DNA of 64,000 nt from Polyangium mundeleinium (lineage in GTDB: Bacteria > Myxococcota_A > Polyangia > Polyangiales > Polyangiaceae): contig NZ_JAQNDO010000001.1 of NCBI RefSeq assembly GCF_028369105.1, positions 8,898,501 through 8,962,500 on the forward strand, given 5' to 3'. The notes beneath the pieces are model-generated. The model did no database searches. It was not told the DNA's origin and saw nothing but the letters and a program-made list of their open reading frames with translations. Each line of letters starts with the position of its first letter. The stretch's first letter is position 1. This document shows positions 49,183 to 57,425 of the stretch, piece after piece. The position numbers and the translations under genes are program-made.

Positions 49183-50525
49183 GCGCGGAACTCGTTATTG
49201 CGAGCATCGCCGTGTTCCTGTTCGGCACGGGCGCCGTGGTGTTCGGGATCAAGCTCCTCGCGGGGCGGAACCGGCGGCCGGTAGCGCGCGCGGTGTTCAC
49301 GTGTCCGGCCTGCGAGGCGCACGCGTTCGGCTCGAGCGCGCTGTCAGACGGTACGCACACCCGCCATTGCACCGGAGTGCTTTGGGATGGGCGGACGCGC
49401 GTGCCGTGCACATTCCGGTGGCACGAGTCTCAGGACTGCATGCACATGGGCGAAATAGGCGCGCGCCTCGCCGTGGGTGACCCAATGGCGCTCTTCGACG
49501 GGGGCGGGTACGACCTTTGCGCGAACTGCAAAACGTCGCGCGCCATGCATGGCGCGGACGGTCGGCGCTCGCGTTGCCCGGATGGCTGGAAGGAGCCGGG
49601 GCGCGATGCGCTCGAGCTAGGCGCGCGGACAAACGCCGATGGCTCTGGTGACCGCGATCAGCGGGACACGCTCGAGCACGGGCCGGCGTCCGAGGCCCCC
49701 GAGCTCGAGCAGCGCCCGCGGACAAACGCCGATGCTGGCGGTGATGTCGACCAGCGGGACACGCACGCCGATCACGCCAAGCTCGAGCCGGCCCCGACGG
49801 TCCTCCTCGAGCAGTTTGAGGTGGCCGCCGAGACGTTCTGCCACCAGTGCGACCGGCCGCTTGTGCCGCGGTCGCTGGCCTTCGTGTTGGGCGGCGGCGT
49901 GTTCCTGTGTTCGCGACAGTGCACGTTGCACAAGCTGCCGTCTGGGTATGAACTGCGGGAGGAGCGCGACACCGTCGAGGATCCCCCAGGGCCTGACGAG
50001 CTCGAGCAGCGCAACACGCTGGAAAGCGCTGGTGCAATCCTGGACCAGCGCGACATGGTGGCTGACGATGACCCGTACGAATCCCGTACGTGGAGCCGCG
50101 GAGAGCGCGTATGGGTGCTCCCCTGGGGGCATCGGCAATTTCGGGATGCCGTCAAGCTCGGAAAGGGATGGGTCATCGACGGAGGCGACGGATGGGCGCG
50201 GGTGCGTCTGGATGATGGGCGAGAGGTCGATCCGCCGGAATGGGCGCTTGGAGGTCCCTGGGATCCGGGGGACCTTGTGGGTGATCCCGTAACTCCCGAA
50301 GGATTCGCGAAGGAGCGTGAATGCGCGCTCAGCGGACACGTGCCACGTGCGGGGGGTGGAGGATTCGTCCCTGGGAGCCCCGAGGCCTGGCACGAGCTCG
50401 AGCGGCTCGTCGACGACGCGGAGACCTGCGTCACCCTGCGCGGTGGAAGCGTGGAGGGGGCATGCGCACCGCTCGCGCGACGCATCCGCAGCTTGATCTG
50501 GCCGAGACTCGGGGGGGCGCAATGA
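49179..50525 (+). CDS. membrane-anchored zinc-ribbon repeat protein
   Basis: 448 residues. An N-terminal helix (ELVIASIAVFLFGTGAVVFG) anchors it. Three zinc-binding-type regions follow: CPACEAHAFGS with HCTG and CTFRWHESQDCMHMG (about 45-85), LCANCKTSRAMHG with SRCPDGWKE (about 112-140) and FCHQCDRPLV with FLCSRQCTLHK (about 220-250). Between them acidic repeats recur (RTNADGSGDRDQRDT; RTNADAGGDVDQRDT). Function unknown; it may be a membrane or virion component. Confidence 0.65.
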   Translation: MSAELVIASIAVFLFGTGAVVFGIKLLAGRNRRPVARAVFTCPACEAHAFGSSALSDGTHTRHCTGVLWDGRTRVPCTFRWHESQDCMHMGEIGARLAVGDPMALFDGGGYDLCANCKTSRAMHGADGRRSRCPDGWKEPGRDALELGARTNADGSGDRDQRDTLEHGPASEAPELEQRPRTNADAGGDVDQRDTHADHAKLEPAPTVLLEQFEVAAETFCHQCDRPLVPRSLAFVLGGGVFLCSRQCTLHKLPSGYELREERDTVEDPPGPDELEQRNTLESAGAILDQRDMVADDDPYESRTWSRGERVWVLPWGHRQFRDAVKLGKGWVIDGGDGWARVRLDDGREVDPPEWALGGPWDPGDLVGDPVTPEGFAKERECALSGHVPRAGGGGFVPGSPEAWHELERLVDDAETCVTLRGGSVEGACAPLARRIRSLIWPRLGGAQ

Positions 50526-50788
50526 AGCAGGAGGCACTTTTCGGCCGGGCTGTACCGTCGGTCTGCGGCCATCGACATGCGTCTGGCGTTCGGTGCCACC
50601 GCACAGCAACCGCACACGGGGGATGCGACATGGCATTGCCACACATGGCCCTGCGACCGGACGACGATCGCCTCGTGGCGTGGGTCGCAGACGTGTCGCA
50701 GTGGTTCCCGGAGCTCGATAACCCCTGGCGAGGTCCCCCGTGGACAACCTGGTCGCCGGACCAGTTCGGGCCGGAGGTGGAGCCGTGA
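50522..50788 (+). CDS. small Cys/His-rich protein
   Basis: 88 residues; ATG overlaps the preceding stop (ATGA). The stretch VCGHRHASGVRCHRTATAHG followed by GCDM has a Cys-His-Cys-His-Cys order that could hold one zinc ion. The rest is Pro/Trp-rich (WFPELDNPWRGPPWTTW). Family not recognised. Confidence 0.55.
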   Translation: MKQEALFGRAVPSVCGHRHASGVRCHRTATAHGGCDMALPHMALRPDDDRLVAWVADVSQWFPELDNPWRGPPWTTWSPDQFGPEVEP

Positions 50789-50955
50789 ATGCACACGAGC
50801 AGCACCGAATCCGAGCGGCCTTCGCCGAGGTCGCATGGAACGGCAGGCATCTAGCCTACGGCGATCGCCCCTATCCTACCGACGCGCAGAAGGTCCACGT
50901 GCTCGCCTGGCTTCTCGCCTCGCGGATGCCGTGGTGGGCAAAAGGTGGCCGGTGA
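50785..50955 (+). CDS. small protein of the left operon
   Basis: 56 residues from a GTG that overlaps the previous stop (GTGA). Helical, with a basic, Trp-containing end (PTDAQKVHVLAWLLASRMPW). It is too short to assign; the overlapping starts and stops on both sides argue that it is translated. Confidence 0.5.
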   Translation: MNAHEQHRIRAAFAEVAWNGRHLAYGDRPYPTDAQKVHVLAWLLASRMPWWAKGGR

Positions 50956-51275
50956 TGGCCGCCAATTTACTGTGCGAATTGACTGGCGCGCCGTGCTGCA
51001 ATGAGGCCGGCGAGCGTGAGCGCGAAGCGTCGAGCCGCGCGACGAGCTACGCACAACGCCGCTACGTGGTCCGCAGCGAGCGCACGGCGGCGATGGAGGA
51101 CTTCTGCGCGGGGTGGAACGCCTACGAGCCGACGAAGGACTGCGACGACGTGGCATGGTCGCACGTGACGGCGAAGTACGGGTACGAGGGGGATTGGGAG
51201 GTGGGACGATGGGATTTTCGGGCTGGCTGGGATGATCGGTTTGCCTGGGAACAGCGGTATCAGCGTTCAGCGTGA
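50955..51275 (+). CDS. small acidic/aromatic protein
   Basis: 106 residues; ATG overlaps the previous stop by one base (TGATG). Two related Trp/Gly motifs recur: EDFCAGWNAYEPTKD and WDFRAGWDDRFAWEQRY, separated by DDVAWSHVTAKYGY, so an internal duplication is possible. N-terminal CCNEAGE adds Cys. Family not recognised. Confidence 0.55.
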   Translation: MAANLLCELTGAPCCNEAGEREREASSRATSYAQRRYVVRSERTAAMEDFCAGWNAYEPTKDCDDVAWSHVTAKYGYEGDWEVGRWDFRAGWDDRFAWEQRYQRSA

Positions 51276-51316
51276 GCGATGGCCCGCCGCGCCACGCTGA
51301 GTAGGTAGGATAGAAC

Positions 51317-51598
51317 ATGCAAGGCACGTTAAAACTTCGCATCGACGGGCCCGTATTGCTCGATTGTGGGAATTGCGGCGAGGATATTGACGAACACACA
51401 GCCGACACCTTGCGCGGGTGTGCGGACACGCCGTGGGACGATTGGGACGGACCCATCACGAAAGTCAAGGGAGTGCGGATGGGGGTGATTCCTTGTTGTG
51501 TGAATTGCGGCGAGCGCCTGGGGGAGCACACGCTTGAAGACTTGCAGGAGTGCATGAACAGCATCCAGGGTGCAACGCAGGAGCTCCTGATCGCGTGA
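51317..51598 (+). CDS. duplicated zinc-ribbon protein
   Basis: 93 residues. Two copies of a CxxC-containing unit occur: DCGNCGEDIDEHTADTLRGC (about 16-35) and CCVNCGERLGEHTLEDLQEC (about 60-79). Both have CGxCG or CxNCG, then EHT and a Leu-x-x-Cys end. This looks like an internal duplication forming one or two metal sites. Base composition here is lower in G+C than in the host genes. Confidence 0.65.
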   Translation: MQGTLKLRIDGPVLLDCGNCGEDIDEHTADTLRGCADTPWDDWDGPITKVKGVRMGVIPCCVNCGERLGEHTLEDLQECMNSIQGATQELLIA

Positions 51599-51846
51599 AC
51601 CCGGACCGGTGTGATCCGGAGGTCTTCTACAGGGGCAGCGTGCTCATGGGGTTTGACGCAACGACGGCCGAGGCGAATCGGTGGGTGTCCGCCTTGGCCG
51701 AGGAGAGCGGCCAACGTGTCGACTGGCATTACTTGGGCGGGATGGCTTGCGTGCGGTACCTGGGGTCCCAGGATGCCGTGATCGGCGCGGTGGACAAGCT
51801 GCTGCCCACGCTTGCGGGAAGGGTGCTGTTCGTCAGGCGCCCGTAG
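51595..51846 (+). CDS. small protein, end of the left operon
   Basis: 83 residues from GTG, overlapping the previous stop (GTGA). Alternating helix and strand (FDATTAEANRWVSALAEESG, ACVRYLGSQDAVIGAVDKLL, VLFVRRP). Its 3' end overlaps the 3' end of the convergent gene by 14 bases. Family not recognised. Confidence 0.5.
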   Translation: MNPDRCDPEVFYRGSVLMGFDATTAEANRWVSALAEESGQRVDWHYLGGMACVRYLGSQDAVIGAVDKLLPTLAGRVLFVRRP

Positions 51847-52420
51847 GGACGCCGGCCGGGTTCCATTCCACCAAGCGAACGACGGCCTCGAGGAGCTGCT
51901 CGGGGTCGTCGTTCGCGAGGCCGCGCCCGTTTAGGCGGTACTTGAGGGCCTCGACGGCCTTGTACCGCCGGGCGAGCGCGACCATCCCAGGAAACGTCAA
52001 CTCCCCCAGCACCTCGAGCGCCTGGTCGAGCTCGTCGCCGGCGGCGAGCTCCTCATCCGCGAACGGAGACGGCGAGGGAGGCCGCGACCATGCCGGACCA
52101 GGGCACGGGGACGGGGGCGGCGCGACGTCGGACGCTGGCCCCGTCGAAGCACTGCTCGTCGGCGCGCCCGCGGAGCTCGAGCTCGTCGGCGCGCCCGCGG
52201 AGCTCGAGCTCGTCGGCGCGCCCGCGGAGCTCGAGCTCGTCGGCGCGCCCGCGGCCTGGGTGGGCGCGGGGCGGTCGAAGAGCGCCACCATGAAGGTGAC
52301 GATCTCCTCCACCGCGGCGAGGTATTGGCGGCTCGCGTCGGCGTTCAGCAACCGTGCCTCGGCGTCAGCGCGCCTCGCGTTTGCGAGCAGGTAGCAGCGG
52401 AGAGCTTTGAGGGTCTTCAT
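51833..52420 (-). CDS. helical protein with AGAPTSSSS repeats
   Basis: 195 residues; AAGGAG lies upstream of its ATG. N-terminal helical part (ANARRADAEARLLNADASRQ; AVEEIVTFMVALFD), then four copies of the nine-residue unit AGAPTSSSS (27-bp repeats at 52154-52254), a Pro-rich section and a helical C-terminus. It lies at the end of the leftward operon, directly below a copy of the 17-bp palindrome, so it may have its own regulated promoter. Function unknown. Confidence 0.65.
   Translation of the reverse strand: MKTLKALRCYLLANARRADAEARLLNADASRQYLAAVEEIVTFMVALFDRPAPTQAAGAPTSSSSAGAPTSSSSAGAPTSSSSAGAPTSSASTGPASDVAPPPSPCPGPAWSRPPSPSPFADEELAAGDELDQALEVLGELTFPGMVALARRYKAVEALKYRLNGRGLANDDPEQLLEAVVRLVEWNPAGVPTGA
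52154..52254. repeat. 27-bp in-frame repeats
   Basis: Three full and one partial copies of the unit starting GCTCGTCGGCGCGCCCGCGG, at 52154, 52181, 52208 and 52235. They encode AGAPTSSSS (read on the minus strand) and probably change in copy number. Confidence 0.85.
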
Positions 52421-52443
52421 GGGGGCGGCTCCTTTGGGGGTCA

Positions 52444-52460
52444 GTTACGTAGTACGAAAC
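52444..52460. promoter_or_regulatory. second copy of the 17-bp palindrome
   Basis: GTTACGTAGTACGAAAC differs at two positions from the perfect palindrome at 63314-63330. It lies 24 bases upstream of the AGAPTSSSS-repeat gene's start on the minus strand, between that gene and the lipoprotein gene, a normal place for an operator. Confidence 0.65.
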
Positions 52461-52766
52461 TCACTGCGGCGGACACGCCTCACCCGAGCACGAGGAGCGG
52501 CATTCGGGGCCTTCGACGCGCTTGATCACGCAAGCGCCGTTCTCGACGCACCATTCGTGACACTCGAGGGGCGTTCCACGGCAGACGCCGCGCTGGTCGA
52601 CGCCGCACACGTCGCCGACCTTCTGTCCCTCGGCGCAGCAGCTCGGGGCCGAGCCCCCGCTCGCGCTCGCGGCATCGACCTGCGGCTCGGAGCTGCACGC
52701 GGTCGCGAGCGGGAGCAGCACGACACCAAGGGAAAACCCAATAAGTTGAACCTTGACCTCTTGCAT
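52461..52766 (-). CDS. Cys-rich lipoprotein of the element
   Basis: 101 residues. Lipoprotein signal (QLIGFSLGVVLLPLATACSS) followed by about 75 residues with 11 Cys in patterns CCAEGQ, CGVDQRGVCRG, CHEWCVENGACV, CRSSCSGEAC. Exported and disulfide-rich. In lysogenised cells such lipoproteins can block superinfection or form part of lysis systems; here this is only a guess. It follows the transglycosylase gene by 12 bases. Confidence 0.65.
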   Translation of the reverse strand: MQEVKVQLIGFSLGVVLLPLATACSSEPQVDAASASGGSAPSCCAEGQKVGDVCGVDQRGVCRGTPLECHEWCVENGACVIKRVEGPECRSSCSGEACPPQ

Positions 52767-52778
52767 AGGTGGCTCCTT

Positions 52779-53474
52779 TCAGATGAGGATCGGGGGGCGT
52801 TGCTTCGCTGCGAGGTAGACGCGCTTCACGTCGTCGTCGACGTCGCTCGCGGTGACCTTGTCGTCCTTGTTGCGGTCGAGGCCCGCATTCTGCTGGTAAA
52901 TCAGGCGCGAGTAGCGGGCCTTTTTCTTAGCGGCTTCGGAGTCGTCGGCGGGCTTCGCGTTCTTGTCGCCGATCACGTAGCCGCCGGCCTTCCCGACGCT
53001 CGCCGGGTAGAACGTTGCGCGGAGGGCTTGTTCTGGCGTCCAGCGGCCGCGCTGGCTCGGGAAGGTCTTGGCCATGTCGCGCCAATAGAGCAGGATCAGG
53101 GGCACCTGCTCGGCGGCGCTCATTTGCAGGATCTGCGCCGTCGTCGTGCCATACCGGCGCGCCGTGTCCGCGATCCACTGGAGAAGCCCTGCCGCGACGA
53201 GCCGACGTTTGCCGTCGACCATCTGCCAGTTTGCCGCGTCGGGCTTGAAATTGCTCTCGTGCTTCAGGACCGCAAGCACCGCGTTCGGGTCGACGCCGAG
53301 CTCGAGGAGGCCGGCCGAGAGCGGCCGTAGAACCGTCTCCACGGGGAGCCGCTCGAGCCCCTCGAACGCCCACACGTTGTAGCCGATCGGCCGCGAGCGC
53401 GGGCGCCGGAGGTCGGCGTAACGCCGAGCAGCTCCGACGCCCGCACCCAAAGCCGCAGCGAGGAGGAGGATCAA
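52779..53474 (-). CDS. membrane-anchored lytic transglycosylase
   Basis: 231 residues from a TTG overlapping the previous stop. N-terminal hydrophobic anchor (ILLLAAALGAGVGAA). The SLT fold is visible: VLAVLKHESNFKPDAANWQM (catalytic Glu73, about 67-86) and AAGLLQWIADTARRYG (about 94-109). C-terminally DRNKDDKVTASDV (about 200-212) looks like a calcium-binding EF-hand/dockerin loop. It should cleave peptidoglycan glycan strands, fitting entry or release of a virus-like particle, as in membrane-containing phages with a virion transglycosylase. Confidence 0.8.
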   Translation of the reverse strand: MILLLAAALGAGVGAARRYADLRRPRSRPIGYNVWAFEGLERLPVETVLRPLSAGLLELGVDPNAVLAVLKHESNFKPDAANWQMVDGKRRLVAAGLLQWIADTARRYGTTTAQILQMSAAEQVPLILLYWRDMAKTFPSQRGRWTPEQALRATFYPASVGKAGGYVIGDKNAKPADDSEAAKKKARYSRLIYQQNAGLDRNKDDKVTASDVDDDVKRVYLAAKQRPPILI

Positions 53475-54292
53475 CGGTACTTCTCCAGGTACGCGGCCGG
53501 GACGCCCTGCGCTGCGTACCGCTCGAGGAGGTCCAGACGCGCTCCGCCCTTGGTGCGCGCATAGCGGCGCACAGGCTGGAACAGCTGACTGTAGTCGTAG
53601 TGCGTCGGCCCGTGCCGCCCACCGACCGTCTGGATCGGCGCGCCGCTCGCGGCAAACCCCCCGTAGTTGACCGCGCCCTTCTCGCGGATCCGCGAGTGCA
53701 AGATCCAGTATTTCCAGGCCCCGCAGCGCATGCCCGGGTGCGGCGCCTTTGCGAGCTGCCGGTCAATGCCCGTGTTGAACTTCACGGTAAAGTCCAGCGT
53801 CGTCATGTTCGCCTCGTCCTTTTCGTTGTGGACGAGGCCATTGAAGACCAGCCGCCCGTTGCGGCTTGACAGGGCGTACGCGGCATCCACGATCTCCTGG
53901 TTCGGCGCCACGCAGTCGCCCACGACGCGACAGGCCTCGACGGTGTCCGCGTAGGAGACCGGGAGACGCAGCGGCCTCCACGAAGCCACGGGCACGAACG
54001 CCTGGACGGCGTCCGCCGCCATGGTCACCACGAGATCCCCAACGGGCACTTCGAGCCAGCGGATCGCCGCGTACACGTCGTCGCGGAGCCCCTGCATGAG
54101 GTATCCGCCAGCGTGACCCGTCGCGATGGGGCTGAGCAGCCCCACCTTGGGCAGGACCGCGCCCTGAGCCTTCTGCGCGGGTGCCACAGGACGCGCCGGA
54201 ATCGTGGGGGCCTTGCGAGCCTGCTGGACGAGGCGCGCGCCACCGCCGAGCAGCCATGCAGAGGCGGCGATCGCAAGGGTCGCGCCTACCAT
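53471..54292 (-). CDS. membrane-anchored protein of the virion-like operon
   Basis: 273 residues; ATG overlapping the end of the previous gene. One N-terminal hydrophobic helix (ATLAIAASAWLLGGGARLV), a basic linker, then a mixed domain with GRHGPTHYDYSQLFQPVRRY near the C-terminus (His-x4-His-Tyr-Asp). The His/Asp run may be metal-binding, but no peptidase motif set is complete. Family not recognised. Confidence 0.6.
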   Translation of the reverse strand: MVGATLAIAASAWLLGGGARLVQQARKAPTIPARPVAPAQKAQGAVLPKVGLLSPIATGHAGGYLMQGLRDDVYAAIRWLEVPVGDLVVTMAADAVQAFVPVASWRPLRLPVSYADTVEACRVVGDCVAPNQEIVDAAYALSSRNGRLVFNGLVHNEKDEANMTTLDFTVKFNTGIDRQLAKAPHPGMRCGAWKYWILHSRIREKGAVNYGGFAASGAPIQTVGGRHGPTHYDYSQLFQPVRRYARTKGGARLDLLERYAAQGVPAAYLEKYR

Positions 54293-54891
54293 GGGGGGAT
54301 AACCTCAAAGGTCGCAATCTCGCCCGGCGTGAACACGTATTCCTGGAATGGGCCGCATGCGACGAAGCCGCCGTTCGGCGCAGGAATGGACCGGTTGAAA
54401 TTGCCGAGGTGTGCCTGTACCGCGTTCGTGCTGCTGGGGAGCCAGAGGCCCGACGCGCCCAGTGGACGCTGAAAGCGCCCTCCGGTCGTGCCGATTGTGA
54501 GCGTGTGACGAAGGGGGAAGGCTTTGGAAAAGCGCTTCAAATACACCCTGACAACGTAGACCGCCGTCCCCGCGCCTCCCGTGAGGACGATCTTCCCAGC
54601 GACGTTGCAAAAGAACGGCCCGGGATCGAAGCGGAAGACCGGCTTGTCCGCCGTGTTGCCGGTGATGACCCACGGACCGCGGTCCTCTTCGGTCTGCGTG
54701 TATTGCGGCGTGTACTGCAAGTGTGGGAGGTAGCCGTCGTTGTCGAGCTCCACAGTTCCTGCGCGCCGACGGATGTCGACGTACACGAGATCCCAGCGAT
54801 CGAGGAGGTTCGCCGCGAGCTTCTCCCGCAAGCCACATTGCACGGTGTAGATGTGCAGGGGGTCCCCGCCCGCGCTCCAAATAGCGCTCAT
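54286..54891 (-). CDS. beta-rich protein, minor capsid candidate
   Basis: 201 residues; start ATG overlaps the previous stop (ATGA). Strands dominate, with many Gly, Phe and Thr: GKIVLTGGAGTAVYVVRVYL, RHTLTIGTTGGRF, YVFTPGEIATFEVIPPW. Such beta-sandwich proteins are common capsid or penton components of tailless viruses. This is a shape argument, not a family match. Confidence 0.5.
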   Translation of the reverse strand: MSAIWSAGGDPLHIYTVQCGLREKLAANLLDRWDLVYVDIRRRAGTVELDNDGYLPHLQYTPQYTQTEEDRGPWVITGNTADKPVFRFDPGPFFCNVAGKIVLTGGAGTAVYVVRVYLKRFSKAFPLRHTLTIGTTGGRFQRPLGASGLWLPSSTNAVQAHLGNFNRSIPAPNGGFVACGPFQEYVFTPGEIATFEVIPPW

Positions 54892-55607
54892 TGCAATCCC
54901 GCCTCTGCGCTCGCATCGGCGTCCTCGTCGTCGCCGGTATGCTCGCCGGCCGCGTGCGCGAGCAGGAGAATCACCTCGGGGACCTGCTCTTGCAGGGCCG
55001 TGGCCACCTCCGGATGAGCCTCGATCACGTCGAGTGCCGTCCGCGCCGCCTCGGTGCGTTCGAGCCACCCCGTGAAGTCGCCGAACACGCCGCGGATGAG
55101 CTCGATCAGCGAGTCGTCGAGCACCTGGTCGTCGGCTTCCTCGAGCTGCGCCTCGAGCTCCGCGGCGCGGCGCTGGGCGAGACGCATTGCGTCCTCGGCT
55201 TGAAACCGGAGCTTCCGCTCCTCGCCGAGCCGTGTTTCGAGGTCGAGGTTTTCCTGCGCCCGGATCGCGTACTTGTGCTCTAAGGTCTCGATGAGCTCCT
55301 GGTAGCTCCGATCGAGAAAGTTCGCGCGGTTGTGCGCGGTCGTGTCGGCGGCAGCGGTGAACTCGGCCTCCGCTACACGGTCGTCGCCTTTGATGCGGGC
55401 TCTGTATGTGCCGGTCCGCGGCTTTTCGAGCTCCTGGACGTTGATTTGTTCTTCGTATCCGTCACTACGACGGTACGTGAGGAGGAGGAAGTTTTGCCCG
55501 AACGTATTCGCGACGTGCCGGCAATTTTCCGCAAAACGGGTGAAGCTCTGCCGGGGCAGCAAGTTACCGTCGAGCAGCGGATTGGCGAGTTCTGCGCTGG
55601 CGGGCAT
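54888..55607 (-). CDS. coiled-coil protein of the virion-like operon
   Basis: 239 residues; ATG after a GGAGG site. N-terminal globular part to about residue 90, then a long coiled coil about 95-175 (ETLEHKYAIRAQENLDLETR; EAQLEEADDQ), a helical middle and an acidic end (EHTGDDEDADASAEAG). Possible scaffold or assembly protein. Confidence 0.6.
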   Translation of the reverse strand: MPASAELANPLLDGNLLPRQSFTRFAENCRHVANTFGQNFLLLTYRRSDGYEEQINVQELEKPRTGTYRARIKGDDRVAEAEFTAAADTTAHNRANFLDRSYQELIETLEHKYAIRAQENLDLETRLGEERKLRFQAEDAMRLAQRRAAELEAQLEEADDQVLDDSLIELIRGVFGDFTGWLERTEAARTALDVIEAHPEVATALQEQVPEVILLLAHAAGEHTGDDEDADASAEAGLQ

Positions 55608-55694
55608 CGTAGCCTCCGTTTGAGGAAAAGTGCGGGGGCGACCGACACGCCGAGTTGCGCCGGTCACCCCCGCGGCGGCAAACTCATCGCGAGA

Positions 55695-57425
55695 TCAGCA
55701 GGTCGAGCACCCTCCGCCGATCCCGCACGCCCCCCCCTCGCACGGCTGCCCGACGGCACACGCCGTGCAGCACGCCGAATCGGTGCGCCCCACGTCGAGC
55801 TCGTCCGAATCGTCGGCCCACCCGGCCTGGTCGGAGAGCAGCTCGTCGAGGCCCTCGAGCTCGTCCGAATCGTCGGCCCACCCGGCCTGGTCGGAGAGCA
55901 GCTCGTCGAGGCCCTCGAGCTCGTCCGAGTCGTCGGCCCACCCGGCCTGGTCGCCGAAGAGCTGCTCGAGCCCCTCCACGTCCGAGTCGCTCGCCCACCC
56001 GATGCTTTCCGGGGTCCCCGTCGAACCGCCGTGGCCAGCGAGGTTCATGAGCTCCGCCTCGACCAGGGCGTTCGGGTCGTATGGGTCCGCGACGAACTGC
56101 TGACCGTACGGGTCCGCGACGAACTGCTGACCGTACGGGTCCACGACGGGCTGCATGGCGGCCTGCTGCGGCACGAGCTGCGGGCCCACGGGGGTCTGCA
56201 TGTACGCGTAGCCCGGAGGCGCGACGGGCTGCATGGCGGCCTGCTGCGGCACGAGCTGCGGGCCCATGGGGGTCTGCATGTACGCGTAGCCCGGAGGCGC
56301 GACGGGCTGCATGGCGGCCTGCTGCGGCACGAGCTGCGGGCCCATGGGGGTCTGCACGTACGCGTAGCCCGGAGGCGCGGCGTAGGGCTGCGGCTGCGCC
56401 ACGGGCTGCGCCGCCCACGGGTTCTGGAAGTCCGACACCGCGGGGGCCATCGGCGTCATGAACGCGTTGGGGTCGAGGCCGGGCACCGGTTGGGTCTGGA
56501 GCTGCGCCGCGAATGCGTTCAGGGCCTCGAGCAGCTTGTTCGCGTCGAGGTTCGCCGGGACGCCATTCTGCGCCGTCGCCTGGAAAAACGCGGTGAGCGC
56601 CGGCCGGCCTCGCCAGTTGGCGCCGTGGACCTTCGACAGGTTCCCGGCCTTCGTCACGGCTTCCAGCCGCTTCTTGAGCGCGGTCACCTCGTTCTGGCTC
56701 TTCGCGCGGCGGATGTCCTCCTCGATTCGCTTCTTCTCGAGCGTGATCTTCGCGTCGAACGCGACGGCCTCGTTCCACGCCTTGAGCGCCGCGTTGTACG
56801 CGTCGATCTCCTTCTTCCACTGCGCGTCGGACTTCTTCGCCTGGTAATAGCGCTTCTGGCCCGAGGACCAGGCCTTGTAAAACCGGTCCGGCGGCTTCGG
56901 CTTCGGCGGTACGGCGCCCACGCTCGTGAATCCGGTTTCGTCCTGCGGTTTGTCCTGGTCCAGCACCACAACTCCTTTCGGGCAGTCGGAGGCTTCCGCC
57001 TTCCGTGGCGCGTCGTCCTTCTTCGGCTTCGGTGGCGCCGTCTTCTTCGACTTCGGTGGCGCCGCCTTCTTCGACTTCGGCGGCGCCATGAGGTCCTGCA
57101 TCGCTCCCTCGGCGTGAGGGCGAATGACCTTCACGACGGCGGCGTACGGCGCCGCCGGCGTGAACATCGCCGCGTCGAGGGCGCGGTCGAACGCATCCGC
57201 GCCGGTGTCCTCGATCCGCTGGTAATTCTTGCCGGCTGCCGGCGGACCGAGACGACGGAGATCCCGCTGCTGCGAGGGCGACAGGACACCCGACGTCTTG
57301 GTCTCCGGCTTCGGCGGGGGGCTCGGGGGCTTGGGTTTGTCGACGAGCTTGTCGACGGCGAACGCGCCCCCGAGCCCCCCCGCGACCGCGAGGACCGCAG
57401 CGACGAGGATCTGGATAGGGTTCAT
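55695..57425 (-). CDS. membrane-anchored repeat protein
   Basis: 576 residues; start ATG overlaps the stop of the Cys-protease gene (ATGA). N-terminal helix (ILVAAVLAVAGGLGGAFAVD), Lys/Pro-rich section with repeats (KKAAPPKSKKTAPPKPKKDD), a helical coiled-coil section (about 215-330), then three copies of a 26-residue unit with PPGYAYMQTPMGPQLVPQ, two copies of DPYGQQFVA, and three near copies of a 20-residue acidic unit with GLDELLSDQAGWADDSDE. It may be a fibre or spike-like component. C-terminal CCTACAVGQPC ends Cys-rich. Confidence 0.7.
   Translation of the reverse strand: MNPIQILVAAVLAVAGGLGGAFAVDKLVDKPKPPSPPPKPETKTSGVLSPSQQRDLRRLGPPAAGKNYQRIEDTGADAFDRALDAAMFTPAAPYAAVVKVIRPHAEGAMQDLMAPPKSKKAAPPKSKKTAPPKPKKDDAPRKAEASDCPKGVVVLDQDKPQDETGFTSVGAVPPKPKPPDRFYKAWSSGQKRYYQAKKSDAQWKKEIDAYNAALKAWNEAVAFDAKITLEKKRIEEDIRRAKSQNEVTALKKRLEAVTKAGNLSKVHGANWRGRPALTAFFQATAQNGVPANLDANKLLEALNAFAAQLQTQPVPGLDPNAFMTPMAPAVSDFQNPWAAQPVAQPQPYAAPPGYAYVQTPMGPQLVPQQAAMQPVAPPGYAYMQTPMGPQLVPQQAAMQPVAPPGYAYMQTPVGPQLVPQQAAMQPVVDPYGQQFVADPYGQQFVADPYDPNALVEAELMNLAGHGGSTGTPESIGWASDSDVEGLEQLFGDQAGWADDSDELEGLDELLSDQAGWADDSDELEGLDELLSDQAGWADDSDELDVGRTDSACCTACAVGQPCEGGACGIGGGCSTC
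55801..55980. repeat. three 60-bp in-frame repeats
   Basis: Units 55801-55860 and 55861-55920 are identical, and 55921-55980 is a variant copy. They encode the acidic 20-residue repeats at the end of the membrane-anchored repeat protein. Confidence 0.9.

Noticed and set aside
49179-50525. Packaging ATPase of the element
   Set aside because: No Walker A or B motif is present; it is a membrane-anchored zinc-ribbon protein.
53471-54292. D-Ala-D-Ala peptidase motif (His-x-His-Tyr-Asp)
   Set aside because: The metal-binding set of that family is incomplete, so only an unknown domain is reported.
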